Shown here in pieces: positions 21,542 to 30,427 of a stretch of DNA of 64,000 nt. The notes beneath the pieces are model-generated. The model worked only from the letters and a program-made list of their open reading frames with translations, did no database searches and was not told the origin of the DNA. The translations under genes and the position numbers were made by a program. The DNA comes from Canibacter zhoujuaniae (GTDB lineage: Bacteria; Actinomycetota; Actinomycetes; Actinomycetales; Microbacteriaceae). Within the stretch, counting starts at the first letter, position 1; the number at the start of each line of letters is the position of its first letter. The stretch is from assembly GCF_011752015.1 (NCBI RefSeq), contig NZ_JAAIKA010000003.1, positions 1 through 64,000 on the forward strand. Direction: 5' to 3'.

Positions 21542-21948
21542 GCGAGGCTTCCAGTCGTTACTACCTGTGCAAGTCGGCTCAATCGTTTGCCGGGGACCAA
21601 GCTGGCCTCATGCTGGCCGATGAGCGCCACCAGTGGCCCCTGCTGGAAGATCTCGTGGCGCACCCGCGTGCGTGCGCCTTGGCTGCTGAGGTGCCAGGAG
21701 CTTTCTTCTCGCAGGCCGGGCAGTGTGATGGTCATGCGAACTGTATTAGCCTGCTGGTTGAGCTCGAGTGTTCCGCGTAGTAGGCCCAGGGCCTGAATGG
21801 AGAATTTCCCAGGGGTGGAGGTGGCTTTCGCTGAGGTGAAGGCCGGGTTCCAGGAGGGGGTGTTTTCGATGTCGCACAATGTTGCGTGAATGGCCGTTAG
21901 TGGGGCTGCGATGGTGTGCTCTGCAGCAAAGGTAGATATAGATGACAT
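21538..21948 (-). CDS. SRPBCC (START-like) domain protein
   Basis: 136 residues from the ATG at 21948. The N-terminus FAAEHTIAAPLTAIHATLCDIENTPSWNPAF and later GTLELNQ.. and ..TRVRHEIFQQGPLVALIG fit the polyketide-cyclase/START-like fold, a cavity-forming domain that binds hydrophobic small molecules. No catalytic residues can be named. TAATAT at 21956-21961 lies exactly 7 nt before the ATG (leaderless pattern), and a 10-bp palindrome covers the start. Co-transcribed with the MarR regulator. A longer frame to 22149 would run into the tRNA and is rejected. Confidence 0.72.
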   Translation of the reverse strand: MSSISTFAAEHTIAAPLTAIHATLCDIENTPSWNPAFTSAKATSTPGKFSIQALGLLRGTLELNQQANTVRMTITLPGLREESSWHLSSQGARTRVRHEIFQQGPLVALIGQHEASLVPGKRLSRLAQVVTTGSLA

Positions 21949-21952
21949 GTCA
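21943..21952. promoter_or_regulatory. Perfect palindrome over the start of the SRPBCC-marR operon (candidate MarR operator)
   Basis: TGACATGTCA is a perfect 10-bp palindrome spanning the presumed transcription and translation start, directly downstream of the TAATAT -10 box. Its position suits autorepression by the MarR protein of the same operon. That link is inferred. Confidence 0.45.
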
Positions 21953-22143
21953 CATATATTAGCAAAAGACGCTGACGGATGGGAGCTGAGGGGCATTGTC
22001 TGGTTGGCTATTGGCGGATCATTAAGACGACAAACCGAAGACGGGTCTCCCCACCCCAAATAACGCTCCAAAACGGCAAACGCCACCCCGGACACTTCCC
22101 GGCCGGGCCGGAAATCTTTGTATCCAGAGTGACGTTCTATCGG

Positions 22144-22216
22144 AGCCAACTACGGGAATTGAACCCGTGACCTGCTCTTTACGAGGGAGCTGCTCTACCG
22201 ACTGAGCTAAGTTGGC
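22144..22216 (-). tRNA. tRNA-Thr (CGT anticodon)
   Basis: The minus strand has acceptor GCCAACT/AGTTGGC, D-arm GCTC/GAGC, anticodon loop CTCGTAA (anticodon CGT) and TPsiC arm ACGGG-TTCAATT-CCCGT. The last pair of the anticodon stem is a C-A mismatch. The discriminator is U; CCA is not encoded. It is the nearest tRNA to the accessory region at 15.8-22 kb. Confidence 0.92.
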
Positions 22217-22218
22217 CA

Positions 22219-22253
22219 GCACCGCAAGCGGTGCATGTGCGCCCTAGGGCACA
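22219..22253 (-). terminator. Two small hairpins between tRNA-Thr and the hydrolase gene
   Basis: GCACCGC-AA-GCGGTGC (22219-22234) and TGTGCGCCCTAGGGCACA (22236-22253) are adjacent self-complementary elements downstream of the hydrolase gene on the minus strand. No U-run follows, so termination strength is uncertain. Confidence 0.35.
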
Positions 22254-22280
22254 ATTATTTACTTTAGCGCAGGCGCTCTG

Positions 22281-23807
22281 CTAGTCACAAACGGTGCCCG
22301 ATTCAGGCACTGCGCCCGTCTTAAAGTAAGAATCTACCGCGTTATTGATGCAGCTGCTGCTGCCACCGTAAGCAGTGTGGCCCTCACCCTTGAAGGTGAG
22401 CAGGGTGCCGCTCTCAAGCTGCTCAGAAAGCGCAACCGCCCACTCATACGGTGTAGCAGGATCCCCTGTGGTGCCAATCACGATAATCGGAGGCGCTCCG
22501 GCACCTGTCACAGCTGTGCGCGTATCGGCAGCGGTAGCTGGCCAACCCCAGCAGCTTGCATCACTGTAACCCTGGTAGGGGCCAAAGAGTGGTGCTGCAG
22601 CGGCAAGCTGTTCAGCGTCTGCACGCATTGCCGCAAGATCAGGCTTTGACTGCGTGTAGTCGAGGCAGTTAATCGCGATGAACGCCTGCTGCGAGTTATC
22701 GTAGTATGTGCCATCTTCGTTGTCGCGGCTGTAGTAAAAATCTGCGAGATAGAGCGCTGTATCTGCGCCACCCTCGAGCACCTCAGAGAAAAGGTCGTCT
22801 AACAGCGGCCAGTTGTTTTCACTGTATAGCGGTGTGGCGATCGCTGTGAGCAGGGTGTCAACACCCACCTGACGCCTATCACTGCCGGTTAGTGGCTCTG
22901 CCTTTACCTTAGCCAGCATGTCTGCGATGATCTTCTTCCCATCATCGACAGTGCCATCAAACCAGCAATCACCCGCGACACAGGCGGTGAGATAGTTGGT
23001 CAGCGCCAGCTCGAAACCTTTTGTCTGCACAGCTACAACATCAGCTGTGTCAGCTGTTGGGTCAAGCGCCCCATCTAGCACGAGCCGCCCAGCTTTATTC
23101 GGGAATCGATCCGCATATTTCGCGCCAATAAACGTGCCGTAAGAGAAACCGAGGTAGTTCAGCTTCTCGTCACCGACAAGCTCCCTTAGAAGATCGAGAT
23201 CCTGCACGGTTGAGTCTGTGCCCACATATTTGTAGAGCTCGCCAGAGTGTCGCTCACAGCCGGCACCCATTTTCTGGTTTTCGGCATACACATCATCCAG
23301 CCACTCCTGCGTGCCAGCTTCTGCGTCGTTCGGGTCGACACTAAAGAGCGCATCGTCAAGCTCTTTATCTGTGTAGCATTCGATCGCGCTTGAATCACCC
23401 ACACCGCGTGGATCCCAGCTAGCAAGATTGAATTCATCAAGCAGGGTCTCTGCAGCGTCTGAATATTCTAGATATTCAATACCCGATGCGCCGGGGCCGC
23501 CCGGATTCAAAAATAGTGTGCCCTTCGGGTTCGGGTTTGTTGAAGGCTTGCGCATCAGAGCAAGCTCAACAGTCTCCCCGTTGATATCTGGGTTGCTCCA
23601 GTCGAGTGGCGCTAACACAGTCGCACACTCTAGGCCCTCACCACAGTCTTCCCACTTAACCTCCTGCTCTGTGAAATCTGCCGGCATGTCACCGCCTGTA
23701 GATCCAGCAGAACCGTCAACGCTCGCCTTTGAGACGCACCCCGTCAGGCTCAGCAAAATCACTGAGCCGGCTGCCAAACTTCGCCAGCCAAAACCTCGGT
23801 TGCTCAC
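22281..23807 (-). CDS. Lipoprotein alpha/beta hydrolase, tripeptidyl aminopeptidase type (TAP-like C-terminus)
   Basis: 508 residues. A lipoprotein signal ends in LTGC (Cys24), so the protein is probably lipid-anchored outside the membrane. LNPGGPGASGIEY forms the oxyanion-hole region, LGFSYGTFIGAKYADRFP contains the nucleophile Ser (G-x-S-x-G), and the C-terminus has GTTGDPATPYEWA with the acid Asp and GEGHTAYGGSSSCI with the catalytic His, as in the TAP-like domain. Secreted actinobacterial relatives (SlpD/SlpE type) release N-terminal tripeptides. Four or more Cys suggest disulfides. GTG start with an AAGTAGGTG-like SD; 8 bp downstream of holB, so probably in its operon. Confidence 0.88.
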   Translation of the reverse strand: MSNRGFGWRSLAAGSVILLSLTGCVSKASVDGSAGSTGGDMPADFTEQEVKWEDCGEGLECATVLAPLDWSNPDINGETVELALMRKPSTNPNPKGTLFLNPGGPGASGIEYLEYSDAAETLLDEFNLASWDPRGVGDSSAIECYTDKELDDALFSVDPNDAEAGTQEWLDDVYAENQKMGAGCERHSGELYKYVGTDSTVQDLDLLRELVGDEKLNYLGFSYGTFIGAKYADRFPNKAGRLVLDGALDPTADTADVVAVQTKGFELALTNYLTACVAGDCWFDGTVDDGKKIIADMLAKVKAEPLTGSDRRQVGVDTLLTAIATPLYSENNWPLLDDLFSEVLEGGADTALYLADFYYSRDNEDGTYYDNSQQAFIAINCLDYTQSKPDLAAMRADAEQLAAAAPLFGPYQGYSDASCWGWPATAADTRTAVTGAGAPPIIVIGTTGDPATPYEWAVALSEQLESGTLLTFKGEGHTAYGGSSSCINNAVDSYFKTGAVPESGTVCD

Positions 23808-23815
23808 AGTTACAC

Positions 23816-24976
23816 CTACTTTCTATTGCTATATCGATATGCCACAATGGCTGCGAAAGCAGCCTCTAAAACTAATTCAGGACGCACATTTCGCACCACC
23901 CGCTGCCGCGCTTTTTCAAGCGTGTCAGCAAGCTGCAATGTTTCCTTTAGATGCGACTGTACCGCATATTCTGCGATCCGGTCACGATACGCACTATTAA
24001 TTAGTGGCTGTTTAGCGCCCAGCTGCAACACTAAAAGGTCGCGTGCGAGCGCCAACAGGTCAAGCAGCACCCGATCTGTCGCATCAACTTTGCCGCGCGA
24101 CAGACGCCCCTTTTCGGTGTCATCGATCGCCTTCATATCACGACGAATCTCTGCCGGCACGGGATCTCCGAGCTGCAGACCCATCTGCTGCATTAGCTCG
24201 CGACGTTCCGCATCCAGCTGCCTGGCTACCAGCGCCTCTGCATCAGCAAGACTAATTTCGCTCAGCTGCACAGCGGCCGCCATCGCTTCTGGCAGAGTGC
24301 GCACACCGAGCGCAATTTCTACCGTTTTCTCGCGCCGCTGCATTGCCTCTGCATCTATCGCCAAGCGCCTGGCCATACCAATATGCCCCTGCGCGAGCTG
24401 CGCTGCCCGGCTCGCTAACGACGGCTCTACTCCGTCACGCTCACACAGCAGCTGCGCGACCTGCTCACTATCGGGGGTCACCAGGCGCACCAGCCTGGTG
24501 CGTGAGCGAATTGTTGGCAAAAGATCTGCCTCTGCTGGTGTGCAAAGGATCCAAACTGTGGTTTGCGGTGGCTCCTCCAGCGCTTTTAAAGCCGCGTTTG
24601 CGGCAGCCGTATTCATCCGATCCGCATCTTCAATCACAATGACTCTGCGGGGGCTCACCGCCGGCGCATAATAGGCGCTGGTGACCGCTTCACGTATTTG
24701 CTCAACGCCGAGCTGATTTGTTTGTGTGCGCACAACCAGCACATCAGGATGTGTGCCCGCAGCTACCGCACTGTATTCGCGAGCGCGCGCAGCATCACTT
24801 GTGTCACGTGCCACCAGTGCGGCAGCAAAACGCAGCGCAAGATTAAACCGGCCCGACCCGGGTGGCCCGGTAATCAACCAGGCGTGCGCGAGATCGTTAG
24901 CGCCCTCCGGGCTCGCAGCGTGATCGAGCGCCGCAACAGCGTCTTGCTGGCCCACAATCTCGCTCCAGAAATTCAT
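23816..24976 (-). CDS. holB: DNA polymerase III delta-prime subunit
   Basis: 386 residues with the clamp-loader AAA+ layout: FWSEIVGQQDAVAAL, a degenerate P-loop GPPGSGRFNLALRF (Arg in place of the Walker Lys, normal for delta-prime), RVIVIEDADRMNTAAANALKALEEPP (Walker B region) and TIRSRTRLVRL as the SRC-like sensor. The delta-prime subunit does not hydrolyse ATP; it holds the clamp-loader ring together while DnaN is loaded. TAGGCT lies 6 nt before the ATG (leaderless pattern). The hydrolase gene follows after 8 bp. Confidence 0.93.
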   Translation of the reverse strand: MNFWSEIVGQQDAVAALDHAASPEGANDLAHAWLITGPPGSGRFNLALRFAAALVARDTSDAARAREYSAVAAGTHPDVLVVRTQTNQLGVEQIREAVTSAYYAPAVSPRRVIVIEDADRMNTAAANAALKALEEPPQTTVWILCTPAEADLLPTIRSRTRLVRLVTPDSEQVAQLLCERDGVEPSLASRAAQLAQGHIGMARRLAIDAEAMQRREKTVEIALGVRTLPEAMAAAVQLSEISLADAEALVARQLDAERRELMQQMGLQLGDPVPAEIRRDMKAIDDTEKGRLSRGKVDATDRVLLDLLALARDLLVLQLGAKQPLINSAYRDRIAEYAVQSHLKETLQLADTLEKARQRVVRNVRPELVLEAAFAAIVAYRYSNRK

Positions 24977-25017
24977 ACTGTAAGCCTAACTTAGTGCTGT
25001 CTTAATTTATATCGGGC

Positions 25018-25650
25018 TTAAGTTTGATCCCTGAATTGCATCTCTTTAAACTCCACTCGACCGGTGCCGGCGGTGTGTGCAGCAACAAGCTCGAGAAACC
25101 GGTGATCCGCATCTGTGTCTGTTGTGAGCCAAAAGTCTTGTGCAACAACATCGCTGTAGTTTGCGTCTCCGACAGCGATCCCCAGTCTGCGTGCTGCTGC
25201 GGTGAGCGGGCCTGCCTGTTCGTATGTGACTGTTGCGGTAGCCCGCTGCTGCTCTTGCCGAATTACAGTGCGCGCCTTATCTACGGCGCTGGCAACTCCG
25301 GCACGATAGGCGCGGGTGAGCCCGGCAGCACCCAATAACACACCACCAAAATAGCGGGTCACAACAGCCACAACATCACTCAAACCCGCCGCCTGCAGCG
25401 CCTCCAGCATTGGCGCTCCCGCCGTTCCCGAGGGTTCACCATCGTCGTTCGAGCGGGCGAGTCTTGCATCTTGGCCGATCACAAACGCTGTGCAGTGGTG
25501 TCGGGCACGCGGGTGCTCAGCTTTTACCTTGGCGATCACCTCGCGCGCCGCCTCTTCGCTCTCAACCCGCACTAACCGTGTCAAAAATCGGGAGCGTTGA
25601 ATTTCCAGCTCAGTATCCACGGTCTCAGCGATCGTCTTGTAGGCAGACAT
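25018..25650 (-). CDS. YigZ/IMPACT family protein
   Basis: 210 residues from the ATG at 25650 (MSAYKTIAETVDTELEIQRSRFLTRL). The UPF0029 core is clear: HHCTAFVIG, RSNDDGEPSGTAGAPMLEAL and VVTRYFGGVLLGAAGLTRAYR. A C-terminal ferredoxin-like domain (DUF1949) follows. The family is linked to translation control in eukaryotes (IMPACT), but the bacterial role is unclear. The longer frame to 25836 overlaps the divergent S4 gene and is rejected. Confidence 0.9.
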   Translation of the reverse strand: MSAYKTIAETVDTELEIQRSRFLTRLVRVESEEAAREVIAKVKAEHPRARHHCTAFVIGQDARLARSNDDGEPSGTAGAPMLEALQAAGLSDVVAVVTRYFGGVLLGAAGLTRAYRAGVASAVDKARTVIRQEQQRATATVTYEQAGPLTAAARRLGIAVGDANYSDVVAQDFWLTTDTDADHRFLELVAAHTAGTGRVEFKEMQFRDQT

Positions 25651-25756
25651 AATTCCATTGTGGCAGCTGCTTAAGCTGCACCCGCCCACGCGCGCTACTT
25701 CCCTCGCTGCGGCAGCACACAACATATTTAGCGCCCTATTGCATAAACTGGATTGC

Positions 25757-26125
25757 ATGTCAGGTGTGCGTGTCGATGTGTGGGTGTGGGCTGCAAGACT
25801 CGCGAAAACCCGTTCACAGGCAACCACCGCCTGCAAAGCGGGTCATATTAAGGTCAACGGCGCTACCGCTAAACCTGCGCATAATCTAAAACTCGGCGAC
25901 ACTGTGCGATCAACCCTATATTCCGTTGAGCGCATATATCGAGTTGAGGCTTTCGCCACCAAGCGTGGCAGCGCGGCAGAGGCAGCTGCGCTTTTTACCG
26001 ATCTCACTCCGAAACTGCCGCCAAAACCCGAACGGCCCGCAGAGATTGTCCGCGAGCGCGGCGCAGGTCGCCCTTCAAAGCGTGAGCGCCGCCAGCTTGA
26101 TGCGCTCAGAGGTTTTGTGCGGTGA
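25757..26125 (+). CDS. S4-domain RNA-binding protein (Hsp15-like)
   Basis: 122 residues beginning MSGVRVDVWVWAARLAKTRSQATTACKAGHIKVNG, a complete S4 RNA-binding domain (about 5-65), followed by a basic tail rich in Arg and Lys. It resembles heat-shock protein 15, which binds 50S subunits carrying nascent chains. TAAACT lies exactly 7 nt before the ATG, so a leaderless start is likely, and this decides the start over the earlier in-frame codon near 25658. The last four bases (GTGA) are shared with the next gene, which points to coupled expression. Confidence 0.85.
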   Translation: MSGVRVDVWVWAARLAKTRSQATTACKAGHIKVNGATAKPAHNLKLGDTVRSTLYSVERIYRVEAFATKRGSAAEAAALFTDLTPKLPPKPERPAEIVRERGAGRPSKRERRQLDALRGFVR

Positions 26126-27033
26126 CGGCTGCAGCACGATCGGGGGAGGATCGCGCGCGTCTAGTCGAGACGGTGTGGCGTGAGCGCGAGCGCGCCCATA
26201 TTGCGCGCGCAACCGAGTTTACGAGGGCTCATCTTGAGCGCAAAGCACGCGGAGAAAAACACCCCATCTGGGATTTTCTTTTCACCTACTATCCTTTTAA
26301 ACCCGCCCAAATAAAAACCTGGCATCCGGGCGCTGGGGTAACTCTGGAAAACGGCGCCGCATCTCGCAGCGGGTGGAAGTACTACAGCGCCTCTGATCCG
26401 CAAACAAACAGTGATGCGTGGGTGAATGTGACAGCGTTTATGGAGAAGCGCGGGCGCACCGTCGACTACATTGAAAACCTACTGCGTCAGACCCTTGAGC
26501 GCACACCGCGCTTTGGGTGTTTTGGCTTGCACGAGTGGGCGATGGTCTACAAGCTAACACCGGAACAGCTGCGGCACCGCGGCCTGCGCTTGCGGATAGG
26601 GCACCTAGCGACCGATCGGGTTGTAGAAGACAGTTACATTGTGTGCTCGCACTTTGATGCTTTCAGATTCTTTACCCCCGCGGCAGCACCATTAAACACA
26701 CTCAACCCGACCCGCGAAACCCAGCCTGAGACTGAGCAGCCGGGCTGTTTACACGCTGGTATGGACGTCTATAAGTGGGCTGCAAAATTGGAGCCTCTCG
26801 TGCCGGGCGAGCTGCTGCTCGACTGTTTCGAATTGGCCCGCGATATTCGTCTGGTTGATATGCAGGCCTCGCCCTATGACATCAGCGAATACGGCTACGC
26901 AGCTGTGCCGATTGAGACCCCGGCAGGTCGCGCACAGTATGCTGAGCTGCAGCGTGGGTTTGCGCTGCGCGGCAATCAGCTGCGACAGCGGGTGTTAGAC
27001 GCAATCGCTCTCGCTCGCGCACACGCTGCTTGA
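26122..27033 (+). CDS. Conserved actinobacterial protein, often labelled 3-methyladenine DNA glycosylase
   Basis: 303 residues. From memory, actinobacterial proteins containing HPIxDFLFxYYPxxPaxLxxWHPG carry this label, although no catalytic evidence supports it and no HhH-GPD or AlkA signature is visible here. Noticeable conserved-looking blocks are PIWDFLFTYYPFKPAQIKTWHPGAG, CFGLHEWAMVYK, CSHFDAFRFFTP and ASPYDISEYGYAAVPIETP GRAQY. The many Trp, His and Tyr residues suggest a pocket enzyme, but I do not assign a reaction. GTG start overlaps the S4 gene by 4 nt (GTGA). Confidence 0.7.
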   Translation: MTAAARSGEDRARLVETVWRERERAHIARATEFTRAHLERKARGEKHPIWDFLFTYYPFKPAQIKTWHPGAGVTLENGAASRSGWKYYSASDPQTNSDAWVNVTAFMEKRGRTVDYIENLLRQTLERTPRFGCFGLHEWAMVYKLTPEQLRHRGLRLRIGHLATDRVVEDSYIVCSHFDAFRFFTPAAAPLNTLNPTRETQPETEQPGCLHAGMDVYKWAAKLEPLVPGELLLDCFELARDIRLVDMQASPYDISEYGYAAVPIETPAGRAQYAELQRGFALRGNQLRQRVLDAIALARAHAA

Positions 27034-27129
27034 TAGTTACGGTTGCAAGTTACTATTGGCAAAATTTTTTCGTGCGCCCCGTATCTTAGATAGGCTATTT
27101 CTACCCACTCACACCAGATGAGGAGCATG

Positions 27130-27747
27130 ATGAGTCGCTTCAGCCAGGCAGAGATCAACGAAGTTGTCGAAATTTATCGCACGGCACTAGAAGATGCGAT
27201 CGCCGATTTGGGCGCTAAATCTGCGCGCGAGACAGTGCAGGCGCACGCCCGTGAGTTGGTTGCTGAAGAAGACGAGCAGCTTGCGGATCTGCTGCAGCAG
27301 CTGGATGAGAGTGATTTTGGCGAGCCTATCTGGAATCTTGAGGAGGAGATTCTCGACGATCGCCTCGATCCTGATTTTGACCACATAGATTTGAGCGACT
27401 CTGCAGATGGCACGGGCGCTGACGCAGATGACGCAGCCGCCGAGGACGAAAATAGCGACGAATCAGCTGACCCCCTAACCGCTGAGAGCGATGATGAGCC
27501 GGTCAGCGCCAACGCGAGCGCAGATATCGATGCAGATTCTATGCTCGCTGCCCTAGATTCTCTCATCACAGCTAGCGGTGTTTCCGCGGCAGAACTGGGT
27601 AGCTTCGGCGCTGCTGCGGCCGCGCGCGGATCGCAGAATGCGGCAGAAGAAGACTATGATGACGAGCTCGACGATGATTTTGACGCTCTCGACGAGCTTG
27701 ATATTAACCTTGACGATCTGCCTGATTTTAGTGCGGATCTAGACTAA
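27130..27747 (+). CDS. Hyperacidic protein of unknown function
   Basis: 205 residues. The first 70 or so are predicted helical (FSQAEINEVVEIYRTALEDAIADLG) and the rest is an Asp/Glu/Ser/Ala-rich, low-complexity tail ending in repeats such as DDELDDDFDALDELDINLDDL. There is no signal peptide or membrane segment. ATG at 27130 is preferred because AGGAG lies 4 nt upstream; the ATG one codon earlier is too close. It follows the S4/glycosylase-labelled pair after 96 bp and converges with the chorismate mutase gene. I do not recognise a family. Confidence 0.65.
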   Translation: MSRFSQAEINEVVEIYRTALEDAIADLGAKSARETVQAHARELVAEEDEQLADLLQQLDESDFGEPIWNLEEEILDDRLDPDFDHIDLSDSADGTGADADDAAAEDENSDESADPLTAESDDEPVSANASADIDADSMLAALDSLITASGVSAAELGSFGAAAAARGSQNAAEEDYDDELDDDFDALDELDINLDDLPDFSADLD

Positions 27748-27788
27748 CTCACTACCGGGCACAGCGGCACACCTCAGCCCGCAAGCTG

Positions 27789-28106
27789 CTATTCGGCACC
27801 AGCGGCAATGCGCTTGTGGTGCTGAATCACCTCGGCAACCACGAAGTTAAACCATTTTTCGGCAAACTCCGGGTCGAGATTAGCGTCTATCGCAAGCTGT
27901 TTTAACCGCGCAATCTGCCAGTCTTCGCGGGCCGGATCGCTCGCCGGCAGCCTGTGCTGCGCCTTCAGCAGCCCAACCTCTTGTGTGCACCGAAAACGTT
28001 CAGCGAGCATATGCACCAGCGCCGCGTCAATGTTATCGATTGAGCCGCGCAAACGCTTTAGCTGCTGCGTCACGTCCGCTGCCGTTATTGCTTCTTGGTC
28101 AGCCAA
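27789..28106 (-). CDS. Chorismate mutase (AroQ class)
   Basis: 105 residues, an all-helical AroQ monofunctional mutase: LRGSIDNIDAALVHMLAERFRCTQEVGLLKAQHRLPASDPAREDWQIARL carries the conserved Arg, Lys and Asp/Glu of the active site. It turns chorismate into prephenate for Phe and Tyr synthesis. About 20 bp upstream is purA on the same strand, so the two are likely in one transcript. Confidence 0.9.
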   Translation of the reverse strand: MADQEAITAADVTQQLKRLRGSIDNIDAALVHMLAERFRCTQEVGLLKAQHRLPASDPAREDWQIARLKQLAIDANLDPEFAEKWFNFVVAEVIQHHKRIAAGAE

Positions 28107-28128
28107 TTTAAACCTCTGTCGCAGCTTG

Positions 28129-29418
28129 TTAGTCGTCGGTGAGCGAGTGCAGCACTACCACCTGCTCACGCTCAGGGCCGACACCAATCGCACTAAAACG
28201 CGCACCGCTCATTTCCTCGAGCGCACGAATATACTTCTGCGCGTTCTCTGGGAGATCCTCAAAAGTGCGGGCGGCTGAGATATCTTCCGTCCAGCCGTCA
28301 AATTCTTCATAGATAGGCTTCGCGTGGTGGAAGTCGCTCTGGTTTACCGGCATTTCGTCATATCGCACACCGTTCACATCATATGCGACACACACCGGAA
28401 TCTTTTCCAACCCGGAAAGCACATCTAACTTCGTTAAAACAAAATCTGTCACGCCGTTGATTCGCGCAGCATAGCGCGCAATCGGTGCGTCATACCAACC
28501 GCAGCGGCGGGGCCGCCCGGTGGTGGTGCCAAACTCGTGACCTTTTTCAGCCAGGTATGCACCGTTCTCGTCAAAAAGTTCTGTCGGGAAGGGCCCTGCA
28601 CCAACTCGCGTGGTGTATGCCTTAATCACCGAGATGACCCGGGTCAGATGCTGCGGGCCGATGCCCGAACCGGTGATAAGACCACCGGTTGTCGCGTTTG
28701 ATGAGGTCACAAACGGGTATGTGCCGTGATCGATGTCGAGCATGGTTGCCTGCCCTGCCTCATACAGCACAGTTTTATTGTCTTCCAGTGCCTGGTGCAG
28801 CAGCAGCGAAGTGTCGCACACCATCGGCTCAAGCATCTCTCGATAGCTCAAAAGGTCTGCAATAACCTCGTCTGCCTCAATTGCACGGCGGTTATAGATT
28901 TTGACCAGCACCTGGTTCTTAAACTCGAGCGCAGCCTCAACCTTTTGACGCAGAATGCTTTCGTCAAAAATATCTTGGATTCTGATGCCGACGCGGTTGA
29001 TTTTATCGGCGTAAGTGGGGCCAATACCGCGCCCGGTGGTGCCAATCTGTCGCTTTCCGAGAAAGCGTTCTGTAACCTTGTCGAGTGTGCGGTGATACGC
29101 GGTTATCACGTGTGCGTTAGCGCTCACCTTCAGACGCGACACATCAACCCCGCGGCTCGATAGCGCGTCGAGCTCCTGCTTTAGCACCCCAAGATCAATA
29201 ACCACGCCATTAGCTATCACCGGCACAACACCGGGGGTTAAAATGCCAGATGGCAGCAGATGCAGGGCATACTTTTCATCGCCGATAACAACCGTATGAC
29301 CGGCGTTGTTACCGCCGTTGAATTTAACTACGTAATCGACCTTGCTGCCGAGCAGGTCGGTAGCACGACCCTTACCTTCGTCACCCCATTGGGCGCCGGA
29401 AATCAACAGAGCAGGCAT
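28129..29418 (-). CDS. purA: Adenylosuccinate synthetase
   Basis: 429 residues, standard length. The N-terminal [18 protein letters not shown] holds the P-loop and the catalytic Asp; [11 protein letters not shown] carries His in the IMP site; [14 protein letters not shown] and the C-terminal [14 protein letters not shown] are signature stretches. It makes adenylosuccinate from IMP, Asp and GTP. purB, the next enzyme, lies at 37340-38719. SD AAGGAGCG precedes the ATG. Confidence 0.97.
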   Translation of the reverse strand: MPALLISGAQWGDEGKGRATDLLGSKVDYVVKFNGGNNAGHTVVIGDEKYALHLLPSGILTPGVVPVIANGVVIDLGVLKQELDALSSRGVDVSRLKVSANAHVITAYHRTLDKVTERFLGKRQIGTTGRGIGPTYADKINRVGIRIQDIFDESILRQKVEAALEFKNQVLVKIYNRRAIEADEVIADLLSYREMLEPMVCDTSLLLHQALEDNKTVLYEAGQATMLDIDHGTYPFVTSSNATTGGLITGSGIGPQHLTRVISVIKAYTTRVGAGPFPTELFDENGAYLAEKGHEFGTTTGRPRRCGWYDAPIARYAARINGVTDFVLTKLDVLSGLEKIPVCVAYDVNGVRYDEMPVNQSDFHHAKPIYEEFDGWTEDISAARTFEDLPENAQKYIRALEEMSGARFSAIGVGPEREQVVVLHSLTDD

Positions 29419-29436
29419 CTGGGCGCGCTCCTTTCG

Positions 29437-29916
29437 CTATGCCGCGTCAGCGGCGGTTAAGAGAGGGTATCCCTGTTCTTTTAATGCAGCCTCGATTGCA
29501 GCTATCGCGGCTGAATCTGAGTCCTCCAATAGTTTAACAAGGCGCGCAGGCTCACCCTGTTCGCTAATTTTTGCTGCGGATCGCGCTAGCGCATAAAAAG
29601 CCAACAGCACTCCGCGGTTTGGCTCGTGCCGCCACGGCACCTGTCGCACACCACCCCAGCCGTTCTTCCGCAAGGCATCAAGGCCGCGGTGGTAGCCAAT
29701 TCGCGAGTAGGCGTAGGCGTTCAAGTCGTCGCCGGCCACTGCGGCAAGGTTCGCAAGCTCCGCCCACGCTAAGGAGGATTCTGGATGCTGCTGCACCACC
29801 TTAGCGACAGCACTCAAGCGTGCCGCATCGTCGCCTGTGACAGCCGCGAGCGCGTCACGCACTTCTGGCTCGTCTGGGAGCAGGGTTGGCTCGGGCGCGA
29901 GTAGGTTTTCAACCAT
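29437..29916 (-). CDS. DUF3151 family protein
   Basis: 159 residues. The sequence SSLAWAELANLA, AYAYSRIGYHRGLDALRKNGW and VPWRHEPNRGVLLAFYALARSA fits the actinobacterial DUF3151 family, a helical, TPR-like cytosolic protein with no known function. It lies between purA and the YajQ gene on the same strand with short spacers (18 and 12 bp), so it is probably in an operon with purA. Confidence 0.85.
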   Translation of the reverse strand: MVENLLAPEPTLLPDEPEVRDALAAVTGDDAARLSAVAKVVQQHPESSLAWAELANLAAVAGDDLNAYAYSRIGYHRGLDALRKNGWGGVRQVPWRHEPNRGVLLAFYALARSAAKISEQGEPARLVKLLEDSDSAAIAAIEAALKEQGYPLLTAADAA

Positions 29917-29928
29917 GTTTACGACCCC

Positions 29929-30417
29929 TTAGCGGAAGTTCACGAACTGTAGGGCAACCTCAACATCTGCTTCTTTCAGCAGGGCGATAGTTGCCTGCAG
30001 GTCGTCCCGGCTCTTTGAAGAAACACGCAGCTCGTCACCCTGAATTTGGCTTTTCACGCTCTTCGGCCCCTCATCGCGAATGAGCTTGTTCAGCTCTTTC
30101 GCGGTCTTCTGGTCGATCCCCTCTTTTAGCTTTGCTTCGATCCGGTATTCCTTACCGCTCGCGTATGGCTCTCCTGCGTCGAGACACTTTAGTGAGAGGC
30201 CGCGCTTCACAAACTTTGACTGCAGCACATCAAGCGCTGCGAGGGCGCGTTCTTCGCTGTTTGCCTTCACTAAAATCTGCTCTTTGCTGAGCGTTATTTC
30301 AGCCCCAACACCCTTAAAGTCATAACGCTGCTCAAGCTCTTTGCGCGCTTGGTTGGTCGCGTTTTCGACCTCCATATGGTCGATCTTGCTTACTACGTCA
30401 AATGATGAATCAGCCAT
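29929..30417 (-). CDS. YajQ family nucleotide-binding protein
   Basis: 162 residues, full length. Characteristic stretches are [25 protein letters not shown] at the start, RYDFKG, the internal [30 protein letters not shown], and ALQFVNFR at the C-terminus. The family has two ferredoxin-like repeats; some members bind cyclic di-GMP, but this is not shown for actinobacteria. TAGAGT at 30425-30430 lies 7 nt before the ATG, so the gene has its own leaderless-type promoter. Confidence 0.92.
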   Translation of the reverse strand: MADSSFDVVSKIDHMEVENATNQARKELEQRYDFKGVGAEITLSKEQILVKANSEERALAALDVLQSKFVKRGLSLKCLDAGEPYASGKEYRIEAKLKEGIDQKTAKELNKLIRDEGPKSVKSQIQGDELRVSSKSRDDLQATIALLKEADVEVALQFVNFR

Positions 30418-30427
30418 GCTAACAACT

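Noticed and set aside
22018-22140. Possible repeat shared with 20920-20970 (CGCCACCCCGG)
   Set aside because: Only about 11 bases match and the surroundings do not align.
21949-22149. N-terminal extension of the SRPBCC protein
   Set aside because: It would reach into tRNA-Thr and lacks any resemblance to the family; the TAATAT box supports ATG 21948.
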